Shown: positions 1 through 9,575, counted from the first letter of the stretch. The stretch: 64,000 bases of DNA from Thermodesulfovibrionales bacterium (GCA_020062545.1 JAGUWD010000007.1:1-64000); one strand, 5' to 3'. Program-made: numbers and translations. Notes: generated from the sequence alone by a model not told the origin.

Positions 1-48
1 CCCCCTGCTCCCAAGGCAGGTGCGCTAGCCAGGCTGCGCTACGCCCCG
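1..48 (-). tRNA. tRNA-Pro(UGG), 5' part only
   Basis: On the minus strand the sequence reads a 7-nt acceptor strand CGGGGCG, a D arm with GCGC/GCGC pairing, and an anticodon stem CCTGC/GCAGG around the loop CTTGGGA, giving anticodon TGG. The variable and T arms and the 3' acceptor strand lie beyond the window edge, so only the 5' two thirds are visible. Confidence 0.9.
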
Positions 49-57
49 TAAATAATT

Positions 58-87
58 AGAATACTAAAATGCCTTGATAAAAGTCAA
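58..87 (-). promoter_or_regulatory. Promoter of tRNA-Pro
   Basis: Reading leftwards, TTGACT (82-87) and TATTCT (58-63) are separated by 18 bases, and the -10 ends 9 bases before the first tRNA base. Spacing and match suit a housekeeping sigma promoter for the tRNA. Assigned by eye only. Confidence 0.5.
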
Positions 88-169
88 TTTGAGCCGCACT
101 TGCTATACCCGGATAGGTTTTTATAGCAGCGAAATGTTAAAATAGACAAATAAATTTTGGAGGACAATA

Positions 170-943
170 ATGTTAAGCATGAAGCATGTGGAGCCGGTAA
201 GGCTTCCGCTGGACGCAAAGTTCAAGTTCAGGTGCCATAAAGGCATAGGATGTTTTACAAAATGCTGTAGCAATATCGATATAATGTTAACACCCTATGA
301 TATTGTAAGATTAAAAAACAGGCTGGACATATCCTCAGGCGAATTTTTGGTTAACTATACCTATGTAGAGATAGACGAGAAAACATCACATCCTTTTGTA
401 TTTCTGAAAATGAACGAGGATGCGGAAAGAAAGTGCCCTTTTGTAACATCTGAGGGGTGTAACATATACACAGACAGGCCTGCAAACTGCCGATACTATC
501 CTGTCGGACAGGCATCACTTAAAAAAATGGACGATAAAATAAACGAGCCTATCACCGAGGAGTTCTATTTCTTCATTAAAGAGCCTCACTGTCTTGGCTT
601 TAACGAAAATGCCGAATGGATAATAAAGAGCTGGAGGGATGATCAGGGAGTTGATGTCTATGACGATATGAACAGGGGATGGAAAGATATACTGTTCAGG
701 AGAAATCTCCCCGGCCATTCGTTGGATGAAAAGAAACAAAAGGCATTTTATATGGCCTGCTATGATGTCGACAGGTTCAGGAGATTTGTGTTCGAGAGCA
801 AGTTCCTTGAGATGTTTGATATAGATGAAAAGACCTTAGAAAGAATAAAAAATGACGAGGCCGAATTGATGAAATTCGGGTTTGAATACACGAAGTATAT
901 ACTGATGATGGAAGAGACTCTGAAGCTTAGAAAAAGTTCATAG
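170..943 (+). CDS. YkgJ-type Cys-cluster (putative Zn/Fe chelating) protein
   Basis: This 257-aa soluble protein has the Cys pattern of the YkgJ/CxxCxxCC family: C22, C28, C32 and C33 near the N-terminus, then C89, C97 and C107. Family members are thought to bind a metal or Fe-S cluster, but the biochemical role is not established. The ATG at 170 is chosen because GGAGG lies 6 bases upstream; an in-frame ATG at 179 is less well placed. It converges on rlmN, and its TAG stop lies in the left arm of a short-period inverted repeat that also supplies the rlmN stop. The C-terminal 120 residues show no motif I can name. Confidence 0.75.
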   Translation: MLSMKHVEPVRLPLDAKFKFRCHKGIGCFTKCCSNIDIMLTPYDIVRLKNRLDISSGEFLVNYTYVEIDEKTSHPFVFLKMNEDAERKCPFVTSEGCNIYTDRPANCRYYPVGQASLKKMDDKINEPITEEFYFFIKEPHCLGFNENAEWIIKSWRDDQGVDVYDDMNRGWKDILFRRNLPGHSLDEKKQKAFYMACYDVDRFRRFVFESKFLEMFDIDEKTLERIKNDEAELMKFGFEYTKYILMMEETLKLRKSS

Positions 944-1017
944 AGTTTATCGAGTCTCTTGAGTCTATTGTGTTTCTAACCCAACAAACTCTATAAACAC
1001 AACAAACCCGGTAAACT
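936..1017. repeat. Short-period (about 9 bp) imperfect inverted repeat
   Basis: The left half repeats words such as GAGTTTATC, GAGTCTCTT and GAGTCTATT. The right half carries their imperfect complement (ACAAACTCT, ATAAACACA, ACAAACCCG). The element lies between two convergent genes, supplies both stop codons and encodes the last residues of RlmN. A closely related copy lies at 14924-15001. It may act as a bidirectional terminator. Confidence 0.7.
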
Positions 1018-2034
1018 ATATCTTGCCTTTAGCTGCCCGCAGGCAGCGAGGATATCCTGCCCCTTACTCTTTCTTATTAAGGCAGTGATATGGCCTTTGA
1101 TGAGTATCTCCTGGAAGTCTAAAACCCGCGCATCCTCTGGCCTCTCAAACTTGGAACCTTCGTAAGGATTGAATGGTATGAGATTTACCTTAGATGGTAT
1201 TCCTTTCAAAAGATTTATGAGCCTTTTTGCATCCTCCGGCGTGTCATTGACATTTTTTAGCATCACATATTCAAATGTTATCCTTCTTCTTGGAGATAGT
1301 GGAAATTTACGGCATGCATTCAACAATTCTTTGAGGGGATAGGTTTTATTTATGGGCATTATATAATCCCTCACCTCATCTGTTGTCGCATTAAGTGATA
1401 TTGCCAGATTCACTGCAGGCGCTTTTTTCGGAAGCTCAAGGATCTTTGGAACAATGCCAGATGTGGAAAGGGTTATTCTCCTCGGAGATATTTTCATAAA
1501 TTCTGTGATCCTCCATAATGCATCCACAACATTATCAAAATTCGCCAGAGGCTCTCCCATGCCCATTAATACGATGTTTGTAATTTGCCTCGGTTTTATA
1601 GTTTTACTTACAGATATTATCTGATCGACAATTTCATGCGATTTGAGATTTCTCTTAAGCCCCAATTTGCCTGTAAGACAAAATCTGCAATCCATTGCAC
1701 AGCCTACTTGCGATGAAATACAGAGGGTTAATCGATCTTCATCAGGAATAAGAACACTCTCTATGGTCTCAGCGTCTTCAAGGCCAAAGAGGAATTTCTC
1801 TGTACCGTCTTCAGAAACCTGTCTGCCAAGCAGTTCAAGATTGCTTATGTATGCACTCTCCGAAAGCTTTTCTCTCAGGTCTTTTGATAGTTCCGTAATC
1901 TCCTGAATGGATCGGGCATGTTTTTCGTATATCCAGTGCAGGATCTGTTTTGCCCTGAAGGAAGGAAGGCCCAATTCTTTTATGAATGATTCCAATTCCT
2001 GTTTTGATAAGGCCTTGAGGTCGATTTTTTTCAT
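991..2034 (-). CDS. rlmN: 23S rRNA (adenine2503-C2)-methyltransferase
   Basis: This radical SAM enzyme methylates C2 of A2503 in 23S rRNA, and in some bacteria C2 of A37 in tRNA. The radical SAM cluster CAMDCRFC gives C112, C116 and C119, and the MGMGEPL segment follows. The conserved C-terminal catalytic Cys is at about residue 332 in LAACGQL. At 347 aa it has normal family length, with the typical N-terminal FRAKQILHWIY accessory domain. The last eight residues (SLPGLLCL) are encoded by the short-period repeat at 936-1017, so the extreme C-terminus is repeat-derived. It appears to be a single gene. Confidence 0.96.
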   Translation of the reverse strand: MKKIDLKALSKQELESFIKELGLPSFRAKQILHWIYEKHARSIQEITELSKDLREKLSESAYISNLELLGRQVSEDGTEKFLFGLEDAETIESVLIPDEDRLTLCISSQVGCAMDCRFCLTGKLGLKRNLKSHEIVDQIISVSKTIKPRQITNIVLMGMGEPLANFDNVVDALWRITEFMKISPRRITLSTSGIVPKILELPKKAPAVNLAISLNATTDEVRDYIMPINKTYPLKELLNACRKFPLSPRRRITFEYVMLKNVNDTPEDAKRLINLLKGIPSKVNLIPFNPYEGSKFERPEDARVLDFQEILIKGHITALIRKSKGQDILAACGQLKARYSLPGLLCL

Positions 2035-2146
2035 TACATATTATAACAGCTTTCTACAGGGACAGAAAATTTGACCGCAATCCGTAATCATGGATGGAGG
2101 GTATGCTTCAAAGCCTTTAATAACATATCTCATTACGGATTGTAGT

Positions 2147-2188
2147 TTGACTTAGTAGTAGTATATGTGATACATTTTTGTATTACAT
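2147..2188 (+). promoter_or_regulatory. Promoter and candidate RHH operator of the 2.2-kb toxin-antitoxin pair
   Basis: TTGACT (2147-2152) and TACATT (2171-2176) are 18 bases apart. The -10 is covered by an inverted repeat, ATGTGATACA (2165-2174) and TGTATTACAT (2179-2188), with one mismatch between arms. An operator overlapping the -10 is the usual arrangement for autoregulation by ribbon-helix-helix antitoxins. Confidence 0.5.
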
Positions 2189-2202
2189 GAGCGGAGGACG
2201 AT

Positions 2203-2466
2203 ATGCCTGTAAGCGTCAGGCTGGACAAAGAGACCGAGGAGCTTTTAGACAAGGCAGCAAAAATTATCAGCATGTCAAAAAGCAGACTAATGAAGAACTC
2301 TATCCGGGAGTATTGTTCCAGAATAATATCCCAGAAGAAGCTCACCCCTTATGAGCTTTCTAAGGATTTGATCGGTAAGGAAGGAAGCGGGAGGAAAGAC
2401 CTTTCCACAAGAGGAGAGGAAATACTTCGGGAACTGTTCAGGAAGAAAAAGAATGATCGCAATTGA
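2203..2466 (+). CDS. Ribbon-helix-helix antitoxin of a VapBC-like pair
   Basis: This 87-aa protein opens with a ribbon-helix-helix fold: a strand with PVSVRLDKET, helix LLDKAAKIISM, then SKSRLMKNSIREYC. It is expected to bind its own promoter and neutralise the PIN toxin encoded next, which it overlaps by 14 bases. GGAGG lies 5 bases before the ATG. The C-terminal half (SKDLIGKEGSGRKDLS) resembles the toxin-binding tail of plant- and bacteria-type CopG antitoxins. Function is inferred from fold and neighbour. Confidence 0.8.
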   Translation: MPVSVRLDKETEELLDKAAKIISMSKSRLMKNSIREYCSRIISQKKLTPYELSKDLIGKEGSGRKDLSTRGEEILRELFRKKKNDRN

Positions 2467-2866
2467 TACCGGGCCTATTGTCGCCCTTTTTGACAAGAAT
2501 GACGATAAGCATAGCCTCTGCCTGAACATTTTCAAGAAGATTCAAGAGCCGCTTATAACCACATGGCCTGTGCTTACCGAGGTGTTCTATCTCCTGAGTT
2601 TTTCATCGAGAGTTCAGGACGACATGTGGGAATTTATAGAGCGCGGTGTAGTGTCTATTTATGCTATCGATAAGGATTTAATGAAGACCTGTAGAAGGCT
2701 TATGAAAAAATATCACGACCTTCCGATGGACCTGGCTGATGCAACGCTGGTTGCAGTGGCTGAGGCCGAAAATATTACAACCATATTTACCCTCGATCAT
2801 AAAGACTTCAGAATATATAAAAAAGAGCACGGCAAGCATTTCCGGCTGTTGCCTGAAAGATTGTAG
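2453..2866 (+). CDS. PIN-domain toxin (VapC-like ribonuclease)
   Basis: This 137-aa protein is a single PIN domain. Acidic residues expected for metal-dependent RNase activity are visible: D5 in IAIDTGPIVALFD, a conserved Glu in WPVLTEVFYLL, and DLADATLVAVAE followed by TLDHKDF near the end. PIN toxins of this class cleave tRNA or rRNA when the antitoxin decays. Start overlaps the antitoxin gene by 14 bases, so translation is probably coupled. The pair sits between rlmN and an integron-like cassette, in an accessory stretch. Confidence 0.88.
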   Translation: MIAIDTGPIVALFDKNDDKHSLCLNIFKKIQEPLITTWPVLTEVFYLLSFSSRVQDDMWEFIERGVVSIYAIDKDLMKTCRRLMKKYHDLPMDLADATLVAVAEAENITTIFTLDHKDFRIYKKEHGKHFRLLPERL

Positions 2867-2880
2867 AGCGAACCGTAAAC

Positions 2881-2922
2881 ATGAGCAGGGAAGAGTATTT
2901 TGAGTTATTGAAGAAGGTTTAA
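2881..2922 (+). pseudogene. Possible 13-codon gene remnant
   Basis: ATG followed by 12 codons reads MSREEYFELLKKV and then TAA, which looks like the N-terminus of a larger helical protein rather than random sequence. It ends exactly where the cassette boundary begins. The stop would remain even if the cassette were removed, so I cannot show that the cassette broke it. Confidence 0.2.
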
Positions 2923-2974
2923 CGACTAAACTGTGCGGTGGCTATTAGCCATCCGCACGAGTGATTTGTTAGCC
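2917..2974 (-). other. attC-like recombination site closing cassette 1
   Basis: Read on the minus strand it starts GGCTAAC and ends GTTAAAC, matching the outer R boxes of integron attC sites (RYYYAAC with one mismatch, GTTRRRY exactly). Between them is a stem GTGCGG/CCGCAC plus TGGCT/AGCCA with one unpaired base, as attC stems have. Total length 58 is within the known attC range. The stop codon of the gene it follows lies inside the first box. A near-identical core occurs at 53972-54011. Confidence 0.55.
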
Positions 2975-4266
2975 ACGAGTTGATACATTCACTCCCCACA
3001 CCTCTAAAATCGGCGCGAGATAAGAGGGGGTGGATGAAACAACTTCGGTTTTCTCTAACTTAATTTGTCCTAACATATTACGCTTAAACATTGTTATATA
3101 CTGCCGGCAGTTACCATCTGATGTTGCAACAATTACTACAAGAGCTTCCTTTTTATCACGCGCCTCTGATGGCAAGCGACCTGCCTTAAATTCATCAACT
3201 GAAGACATCCAAACCTCTGAAATCTCGATTAGGGCATCTACATGGAGTTGACGAATTTCATTTGCCAAGGTTCGTATTAGTGCGTATTTTTCTGCACGGT
3301 CACGAGCGTCGATCTGTCGTATTGTCCACTGCTGCGGAGTTCGCAGGAACATAATCCGAACGTGATATTTATCTTTCTGCAATATTTGTTTTGCCAGAGG
3401 CAAAAGTGATTCAGCTATATGAAAAGGGTCACCTTCTACTGTTAATGGTACTTTGAATTTATCAAATCCATAGCGCTTTACTGCTTTCATGGTCTGTTCT
3501 CGCTTCATTTGAAATGGTCGCTGACGGCAGACTAACGAGGCACCATCGGCAAGTGCAATGCGCGCAGTCCGAATCTCGGCTGTTGTTATCATACATGGTA
3601 GCCTTCCGTCGGTAGGTATGCTGCATTTGCCGCCAGAACAATGACGAGATTCAAAGCGAAAGCCAGCGCGCTCATGAGCTTCTTTGACAATATTCGATAA
3701 AACCCCGTATGCATGCGCGAGGGCTTCCAGTAGTTCCCAGTCTGGTAATTGTTTTGCAACCCACCTTCGTTCGATAGACAACACAAGGTCTTTCTTATTG
3801 CTTGAGAACGGCTCTGGCAAGGTGGTTGCTACCAATTCACAGGCAGTATCAAAGGGAAGCATAGGGGGCAACTCTAACGAAATATGCGCGAGTGAGAGGT
3901 TGTTATGCACAGTTGCAATGGCTGTGCTTTGTGTTTCCAAATCCGAGTTATGCACAACAATTGTTCGTGCTTCGCATAACCACAGCATTACAGGATCAGC
4001 TTTCATTTTTTCACGCCACTCAGCATACCACCTATCAAACTCAGGAATTGCATGTTTCTCGTTCTGAAGCATAAAGGTAACGTTTCGAAGAGCTTCAATT
4101 GCGGCGTTAAGGTTTGCCCGAAAGCCTTCATGGTCATTGTATGTCTCTAACACTTGGTGCCATAATCGATGCGACTGACTCAGTCGGCTGTGCGTGTTCG
4201 GCAGCGGACAGTTCACTTCAAATTCTGTGCTTTGGCCTTCGGCTCTCATATTATGATGTGGCTAAC
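2923..4266 (-). mobile_element. Integron-like gene cassette 1
   Basis: On the minus strand the unit begins GTTAGCCAC (4266-4258) 8 bases before the start codon. It ends with the exact complement GTGGCTAAC (2976-2968) overlapping the stop codon, followed by the rest of the attC-like hairpin. In a circularised integron cassette these two boxes form the outer stem of attC, so their complementarity is expected of a cassette. It holds one gene. No integrase gene is visible in this window, so it would be an orphan cassette. Confidence 0.5.
2969..4249 (-). CDS. Uncharacterised cassette protein, possible N-terminal HEPN-like domain
   Basis: I do not recognise this 426-aa soluble protein. Residues about 20-120 are helical. 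The segment FDRWYAEWREKMK is followed by EARTIVVHNSDLET, where R95 and H100 fit the Rx4-6H motif of HEPN RNases. HEPN assignment is inference from that motif alone. A short Cys/His stretch RHCSGGKC lies near residue 203, and the C-terminal half is mixed alpha/beta. It fills an integron-like cassette almost end to end and reads from a strong promoter just outside the cassette. Cassette genes are often of unknown function; a defence or stress role is possible but not shown. Confidence 0.7.
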   Translation of the reverse strand: MRAEGQSTEFEVNCPLPNTHSRLSQSHRLWHQVLETYNDHEGFRANLNAAIEALRNVTFMLQNEKHAIPEFDRWYAEWREKMKADPVMLWLCEARTIVVHNSDLETQSTAIATVHNNLSLAHISLELPPMLPFDTACELVATTLPEPFSSNKKDLVLSIERRWVAKQLPDWELLEALAHAYGVLSNIVKEAHERAGFRFESRHCSGGKCSIPTDGRLPCMITTAEIRTARIALADGASLVCRQRPFQMKREQTMKAVKRYGFDKFKVPLTVEGDPFHIAESLLPLAKQILQKDKYHVRIMFLRTPQQWTIRQIDARDRAEKYALIRTLANEIRQLHVDALIEISEVWMSSVDEFKAGRLPSEARDKKEALVVIVATSDGNCRQYITMFKRNMLGQIKLEKTEVVSSTPSYLAPILEVWGVNVSTRG

Positions 4267-4379
4267 GTTTATTTTTACGCTTATTCTGCATTTGATAACA
4301 TTTTATCCATCAAACGGTATACAGTCAAGCATTTTGATGAAGAATTTGCTGAAAAATTAAGCGGTTATTGTGTTTGTTA
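4266..4379 (-). other. Possible longer attC- or attI-like region upstream of cassette 1
   Basis: The ends pair weakly as TAAC with GTTA. Just inside them, ACCGCTTAAT on one side faces ATAAGCGT on the other. This could be a long, decayed attC or an attI-like entry point containing the promoter at 4300-4328. Support is weak and rests on visual pairing only. Confidence 0.25.
4300..4328 (-). promoter_or_regulatory. Strong sigma70-type promoter reading into cassette 1
   Basis: On the minus strand TTGACT (4328-4323) and TAAAAT (4305-4300) are separated by exactly 17 bases. Predicted transcription would start near 4293 and enter cassette 1 at 4266. The promoter lies outside the cassette, as Pc does in integrons. 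Confidence 0.6.
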
Positions 4380-4380
4380 G

Positions 4381-4433
4381 AACGACAGTGCGACAGTAAA
4401 GCGGAAGCTCGGAAGATCGGGAAATCGAGAAAC
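4381..4433. repeat. Short-period (about 8 bp) repeat
   Basis: Words of 7-8 bases recur with drift: AACGACAG, TGCGACAG, GAAGCTCG, GAAGATCG, GAAATCGA. It belongs to the same style of repeat as 16178-16288 and abuts the ahcY terminator hairpin. Confidence 0.6.
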
Positions 4434-4451
4434 GGGGGGCATAAGCCCCCC
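4434..4451 (-). terminator. Terminator-like hairpin after ahcY
   Basis: GGGGGGC (4434-4440) pairs perfectly with GCCCCCC (4445-4451) over a 4-base loop, 13 bases after the ahcY stop. On the minus strand it is followed by CGTTTCTC, so the T tract is weak. Confidence 0.6.
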
Positions 4452-4463
4452 GCCAGGTTAATA

Positions 4464-5723
<1,260 letters not shown>

Positions 5724-5735
5724 CTATTCTCCTTT

Positions 5736-5775
5736 CGCAAAAGGGGAACTATCCGTCCCCCTTTTGAAATCCCTC
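5736..5775 (-). repeat. 38-40 bp palindromic repeat, copy A
   Basis: On the minus strand it reads AGAGGGATTTC, then AAAAGGGGGAC, a short loop, and GTTCCCCTTTTGCG, giving a strong hairpin. Copies B (9591-9628) and C (27424-27463) share the layout and most bases. Here it sits between metK and ahcY, directly upstream of the ahcY ribosome-binding site. Confidence 0.7.
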
Positions 5776-5783
5776 TGATATTT

Positions 5784-6947
5784 TTATACACCGGCGGCTT
5801 TCTTCAGAGTGCCAGCCATGTCTGTCTTTTCCCACGTAAATCCTTCCTCGTTCCTTCCGAAATGGCCGTAGGCCGCCGTCTTTTTGTATATTGGTTTTCT
5901 CAGATCGAGTTTTGTGATAATGCCCTTTGGCGTCATGTCGAAGTTTTTCACTATGAGTTTTGATATTTCTGGATCGGCTATTTTGCCTGTGCCAAATGTG
6001 TCTACAAAGACAGATACAGGCTCAGGCACGCCAATGGCATAGGCAAGCTGTATTTCGCATCTCGCTGCTATTCCTGATGCCACAATATTTTTGGCAATAT
6101 ACCTTGCCATGTAGGATGCGGATCTGTCGACCTTTGAAGGATCTTTGCCCGAAAAGCATCCTCCGCCATGGCTTCCGACTCCGCCGTATGTATCAACTAT
6201 AATCTTTCTGCCTGTTAATCCTGTATCACCCTGGGGACCGCCAATGACAAACCTCCCTGTAGGATTAATGTGATAAACAACACTCTCCTCATCGAGAAGT
6301 TCCGGAGGAATTACAGGCTTTATGACCTTCTCTATAATGTCTTCCCTCAGTTCCTTTAATGTTATATCAGGGCTGTGCTGGGATGATATGACAACCGTGC
6401 GCACCTTGTAGGGTTTGCCGTCTTTGTATTCGATGGATACCTGTGATTTGCCGTCAGGTCTGAGATAACCGAGCACATCCTTCTTTCTCACCTCTGTTAA
6501 TTTCCTCGTAAGCTTGTGCGCAAGCATAATGGTCATTGGCATCAGTTCAGGTGTTTCGTCACAGGCAAAACCGAACATCAAGCCCTGGTCCCCTGCACCT
6601 CCTATATCTACACCCATGGCTATATCCGAAGACTGCTTGTCTATGGATGTGATTACTGCGCAGGTCTCATAATCAAATCCGTATTTGGCCCTTGTATAAC
6701 CAATATCCTTTATCGTCTCTCTGACTATGTCAGGTATATGAACGTAACAGCTTGTTGTTATTTCTCCTGCAACAAATGCCAAGCCTGTTGTAACAAGGCA
6801 TTCACAGGCAACCCTCGCTATAGGGTCCTGTGCTAAAATCGCGTCCAGCACCGCGTCTGATATCTGATCCGCGATCTTATCCGGATGCCCTTCAGTAACA
6901 GACTCTGAAGTAAATAGGAAATCCTTTCCGTTTGTTATGCTTGCCAT
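5784..6947 (-). CDS. metK: S-adenosylmethionine synthase
   Basis: Methionine adenosyltransferase (387 aa) makes SAM from methionine and ATP. The N-terminal [17 protein letters not shown] carries the catalytic His of the family, [11 protein letters not shown] the ATP/methionine site, and [17 protein letters not shown] the phosphate-binding glycine loop (with Cys where Ala is usual). GGAGG lies 5 bases upstream of the ATG. It follows asd by 13 bases and precedes ahcY, so aspartate-family, SAM and SAH genes are co-transcribed here. No SAM riboswitch is visible in front of it. Confidence 0.98.
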   Translation of the reverse strand: MASITNGKDFLFTSESVTEGHPDKIADQISDAVLDAILAQDPIARVACECLVTTGLAFVAGEITTSCYVHIPDIVRETIKDIGYTRAKYGFDYETCAVITSIDKQSSDIAMGVDIGGAGDQGLMFGFACDETPELMPMTIMLAHKLTRKLTEVRKKDVLGYLRPDGKSQVSIEYKDGKPYKVRTVVISSQHSPDITLKELREDIIEKVIKPVIPPELLDEESVVYHINPTGRFVIGGPQGDTGLTGRKIIVDTYGGVGSHGGGCFSGKDPSKVDRSASYMARYIAKNIVASGIAARCEIQLAYAIGVPEPVSVFVDTFGTGKIADPEISKLIVKNFDMTPKGIITKLDLRKPIYKKTAAYGHFGRNEEGFTWEKTDMAGTLKKAAGV

Positions 6948-6960
6948 GGCTCACCTCCAA

Positions 6961-7974
6961 TTATTTTATTAGCTCTTCTGCTATCTGTACCGCATTTAGC
7001 GCTGCGCCTTTTCTCAGGTTGTCAGACACAACCCACATGTTTATTCCATTATCGATTGACTCGTCTTCCCTGATCCTTCCTACATACACAGGGTCTTTGC
7101 CGGCCACATCGATTGGCAAGGGATACACATTTTTCTCGGGTGCATCGTATACAACAATGCCCGGTGCCTTTGAAAGTATTGATCGCACCTCATTGGGCAT
7201 TATCTTTTTTTCGGTCTCTATGTTCACGGACTCCGAATGTCCTCTGAATACAGGAACCCTGACCGTTGTTGCTGTGACCCTGATAGATTCGTCACCCATT
7301 ATCTTCTTTGTCTCGTTGACCATCTTCATCTCTTCTTTTGTGTAGCCGTTTTCGAGGAATTTATCTATGTGAGGCAGCACATTAAATGCTATCTGGTGAG
7401 GATAAACATTGCACTTTATCTCCCTGAAGTTCAACATGTCTGTTGTCTGCTGCAAAAGTTCATCCATTGCCTTTTTGCCTGTTCCGGAGACAGCCTGAAA
7501 TGTTGTAACCACGACCCTCTTTATCCTTGCAGCATCGTGTATTGGCTTTAATGCAACTACCATCTGTATTGTTGAGCAGTTTGGATTTGCTATAATGCCC
7601 TTATGCCACTTAAGGTCATGGGCATTCACTTCAGGGACAACAAGTGGAACCTCCGGGTCCATCCTCCACTGACTTGAATTGTCGACAACTACACATCCTG
7701 ATTTTGCTGCAATTGGCGCCCATATTTTTGAACGTTCAGCACCGGCAGAGAATAATGCAATGTCTATCCCCTTGAATGAATCCTCATTCAGGCTTTCCAC
7801 AGGGATTTCGCTGTCTTCAAACTGGAGCGTTTTTCCTTCAGACCGTTCTGATGCAAAAAGCCGGAGTTTTTCTACAGGAAATTTTCTCTCCTCCAGCACA
7901 GCAATCATCTCATTGCCCACTGCACCGGTAGCGCCAACAACAGCTACTACATACTTATCTTTCTTCTTTAACAT
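6961..7974 (-). CDS. asd: Aspartate-semialdehyde dehydrogenase
   Basis: This 337-aa enzyme reduces aspartyl phosphate to aspartate semialdehyde with NADPH, feeding lysine/DAP, threonine and methionine synthesis. The NADP-binding VVGATGAVGNEM is at residues 13-24, the nucleophilic Cys in ANPNCSTIQ near residue 133, and RVPVFRGHSESVN carries the substrate-binding Arg and the His acid/base. It lies between leuB (33 bases upstream) and metK. The product connects to dapL, also in this window. Confidence 0.97.
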   Translation of the reverse strand: MLKKKDKYVVAVVGATGAVGNEMIAVLEERKFPVEKLRLFASERSEGKTLQFEDSEIPVESLNEDSFKGIDIALFSAGAERSKIWAPIAAKSGCVVVDNSSQWRMDPEVPLVVPEVNAHDLKWHKGIIANPNCSTIQMVVALKPIHDAARIKRVVVTTFQAVSGTGKKAMDELLQQTTDMLNFREIKCNVYPHQIAFNVLPHIDKFLENGYTKEEMKMVNETKKIMGDESIRVTATTVRVPVFRGHSESVNIETEKKIMPNEVRSILSKAPGIVVYDAPEKNVYPLPIDVAGKDPVYVGRIREDESIDNGINMWVVSDNLRKGAALNAVQIAEELIK

Positions 7975-8007
7975 CTCTCTTGCTCCTTTACTTCTCTTTA
8001 TCCTGAA

Positions 8008-9075
8008 TTACAATTTACTCACATAATTTGCGACCAGGTCTCCAACCTCCGTGGTCGAAAATCCCATCTTTCCTGCTGCAAGGCTCTTAATGTGTTTACC
8101 TGTCACTTCCATGACCGCTTTTTCGATTATTTTCCCTGCCTTGTCTTCTCCTAAGTGCTCAAGCATCATGCCTCCTGCACATATGGCAGCAAGTGGATTG
8201 ATAATGTTTTTACCTTTATACTTTGGTGCGGAGCCGCCTATGGGCTCAAACATGGAAACGCCTTCAGGATTTATATTCCCTCCTGCGGCAATACCCATGC
8301 CTCCCTGTATCATTGCACCCAGATCGGTAATGATGTCTCCAAACATATTATCCGTGACTATCACATCAAACCATTCCGGGTTTTTCACAAACCACATGGT
8401 TATGGCATCCACATGGGCATAATTCGCCTCTATCTCCTGATATTCCTTTGCAACCTCATAAAATGTCCTTTCCCATAGATCAAAGGCATATGTGAGGACA
8501 TTCGTCTTGCCGCATAAGGTAAGCTTGTTCATCTTATGCCTCTTTTTGCAGTATTCAAAGGCATACCTGATGCAACGTTCTACGCCCTTTCTTGTATTTA
8601 TCGATTCCTGAACAGCAACTTCGTCGGGTGTTCCTTTTTTAAGCACTCCTCCTGCACCGGCGTAAAGCCCTTCTGTGTTTTCCCTCACAACAACAAAATC
8701 GATATGCTCGGGTCCTTTGTCCTTCAAGGGGCATTCAACACCAGGATAAAGCTTAACCGGCCTCAGATTCACATACTGATCAAGCTCAAACCTCAATCTT
8801 AATAAAATGCCTTTTTCTAGAATCCCCGGCTTTACATCAGGATGTCCAATTGCGCCGAGATAAATGGCGTCATATTTTCTCATATCGTCTATGGCGCTAT
8901 CAGGCAGGATTTCTCCTGTCCTTAAATACCTATCTCCTCCAAAATCAAAATTATTAAAATTCAGACTAAATCCAAATCTCGACGACGCAGCATTCAGGAC
9001 CTTTATTCCTTCGGCTATAACCTCTGGCCCTGTACCGTCTCCAGGTATTACTGCAATTTCAAATGATCTTTTCAT
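8008..9075 (-). CDS. leuB: 3-isopropylmalate dehydrogenase
   Basis: Oxidative decarboxylation of 3-isopropylmalate in leucine synthesis. The 355-aa protein starts [19 protein letters not shown]; this ATG at 9075 overlaps the leuD TGA as ATGA, which is why I prefer it to an earlier in-frame ATG at 9108. Family motifs include [21 protein letters not shown], and the metal-binding [15 protein letters not shown]. The C-terminal [17 protein letters not shown] is the NAD(P)-binding loop. Other beta-decarboxylating dehydrogenases (isocitrate, homoisocitrate) are close relatives, but linkage to leuD supports LeuB. Confidence 0.9.
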   Translation of the reverse strand: MKRSFEIAVIPGDGTGPEVIAEGIKVLNAASSRFGFSLNFNNFDFGGDRYLRTGEILPDSAIDDMRKYDAIYLGAIGHPDVKPGILEKGILLRLRFELDQYVNLRPVKLYPGVECPLKDKGPEHIDFVVVRENTEGLYAGAGGVLKKGTPDEVAVQESINTRKGVERCIRYAFEYCKKRHKMNKLTLCGKTNVLTYAFDLWERTFYEVAKEYQEIEANYAHVDAITMWFVKNPEWFDVIVTDNMFGDIITDLGAMIQGGMGIAAGGNINPEGVSMFEPIGGSAPKYKGKNIINPLAAICAGGMMLEHLGEDKAGKIIEKAVMEVTGKHIKSLAAGKMGFSTTEVGDLVANYVSKL

Positions 9076-9575
9076 GCTGCGACTCCCTTTATCTTTTTCT
9101 TTGTCCACTCGATTAACCCTCCGGCAGCTATTAATTCCTGCATAAATGGAGGTATTGGTTTTGCTGTATATTGCTCGCCTGTTGAAAGGTTTTTTATAAT
9201 GCCTTTGTCAGCATCTATCTCAACGGTATCTCCTTCTTTAATTTTCTCCGATGCCTCGTCTGACTCGAATATGGGAAGACCGATATTAAAGGAGTTTCGG
9301 TAAAAAATCCGAGCAAAGCTCTTTGCGATAACTGCCTGAATACCAGAAGCCTTTATGGCAATTGGCGCATGCTCCCTTGACGAGCCGCATCCAAAGTTCT
9401 TACCTGCAACCACTATATCCCCGGGCTTTACTCTATTCGGAAATTCTTTATCAGCATCCTCCATTACATGCTTGGCAAGCTCATTGGGGTCGGATGTGTT
9501 GAGGTATCTCGCAGGAATGATTGCGTCTGTATCTATGTCATCACCAAATCTCCATACTTTACCTCTAAGCAGCAT
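9072..9575 (-). CDS. leuD: 3-isopropylmalate dehydratase, small subunit
   Basis: The 167-aa swivel-domain subunit of isopropylmalate isomerase. The start at 9575 ([19 protein letters not shown]) is chosen over 9593 because GGAGG lies 5 bases upstream and the family begins there. [14 protein letters not shown] is the substrate-recognition loop. The large subunit LeuC must lie elsewhere, since the next gene upstream, miaA, is divergent. It is the first gene of the run leuD-leuB-asd-metK-ahcY. A palindromic repeat lies just upstream of its ribosome-binding site. Confidence 0.93.
   Translation of the reverse strand: MLLRGKVWRFGDDIDTDAIIPARYLNTSDPNELAKHVMEDADKEFPNRVKPGDIVVAGKNFGCGSSREHAPIAIKASGIQAVIAKSFARIFYRNSFNIGLPIFESDEASEKIKEGDTVEIDADKGIIKNLSTGEQYTAKPIPPFMQELIAAGGLIEWTKKKIKGVAA

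Noticed and set aside
2080-2141. GCAATCCGTAAT and ATTACGGATTG inverted pair upstream of the toxin-antitoxin promoter
   Set aside because: Real complementarity but with 40 bases between arms and no T tract; not enough to call a terminator or an operator.
4114-4380. 88-codon plus-strand frame over the start of the cassette 1 gene
   Set aside because: Mostly antisense to the 426-aa gene. The last 38 codons look protein-like, but no start fits; the promoter and cassette edge explain the region better.
6947-6960. SAM riboswitch in front of metK
   Set aside because: Only 13 bases separate asd and metK, too short for any known riboswitch; the leuD leader also shows none.
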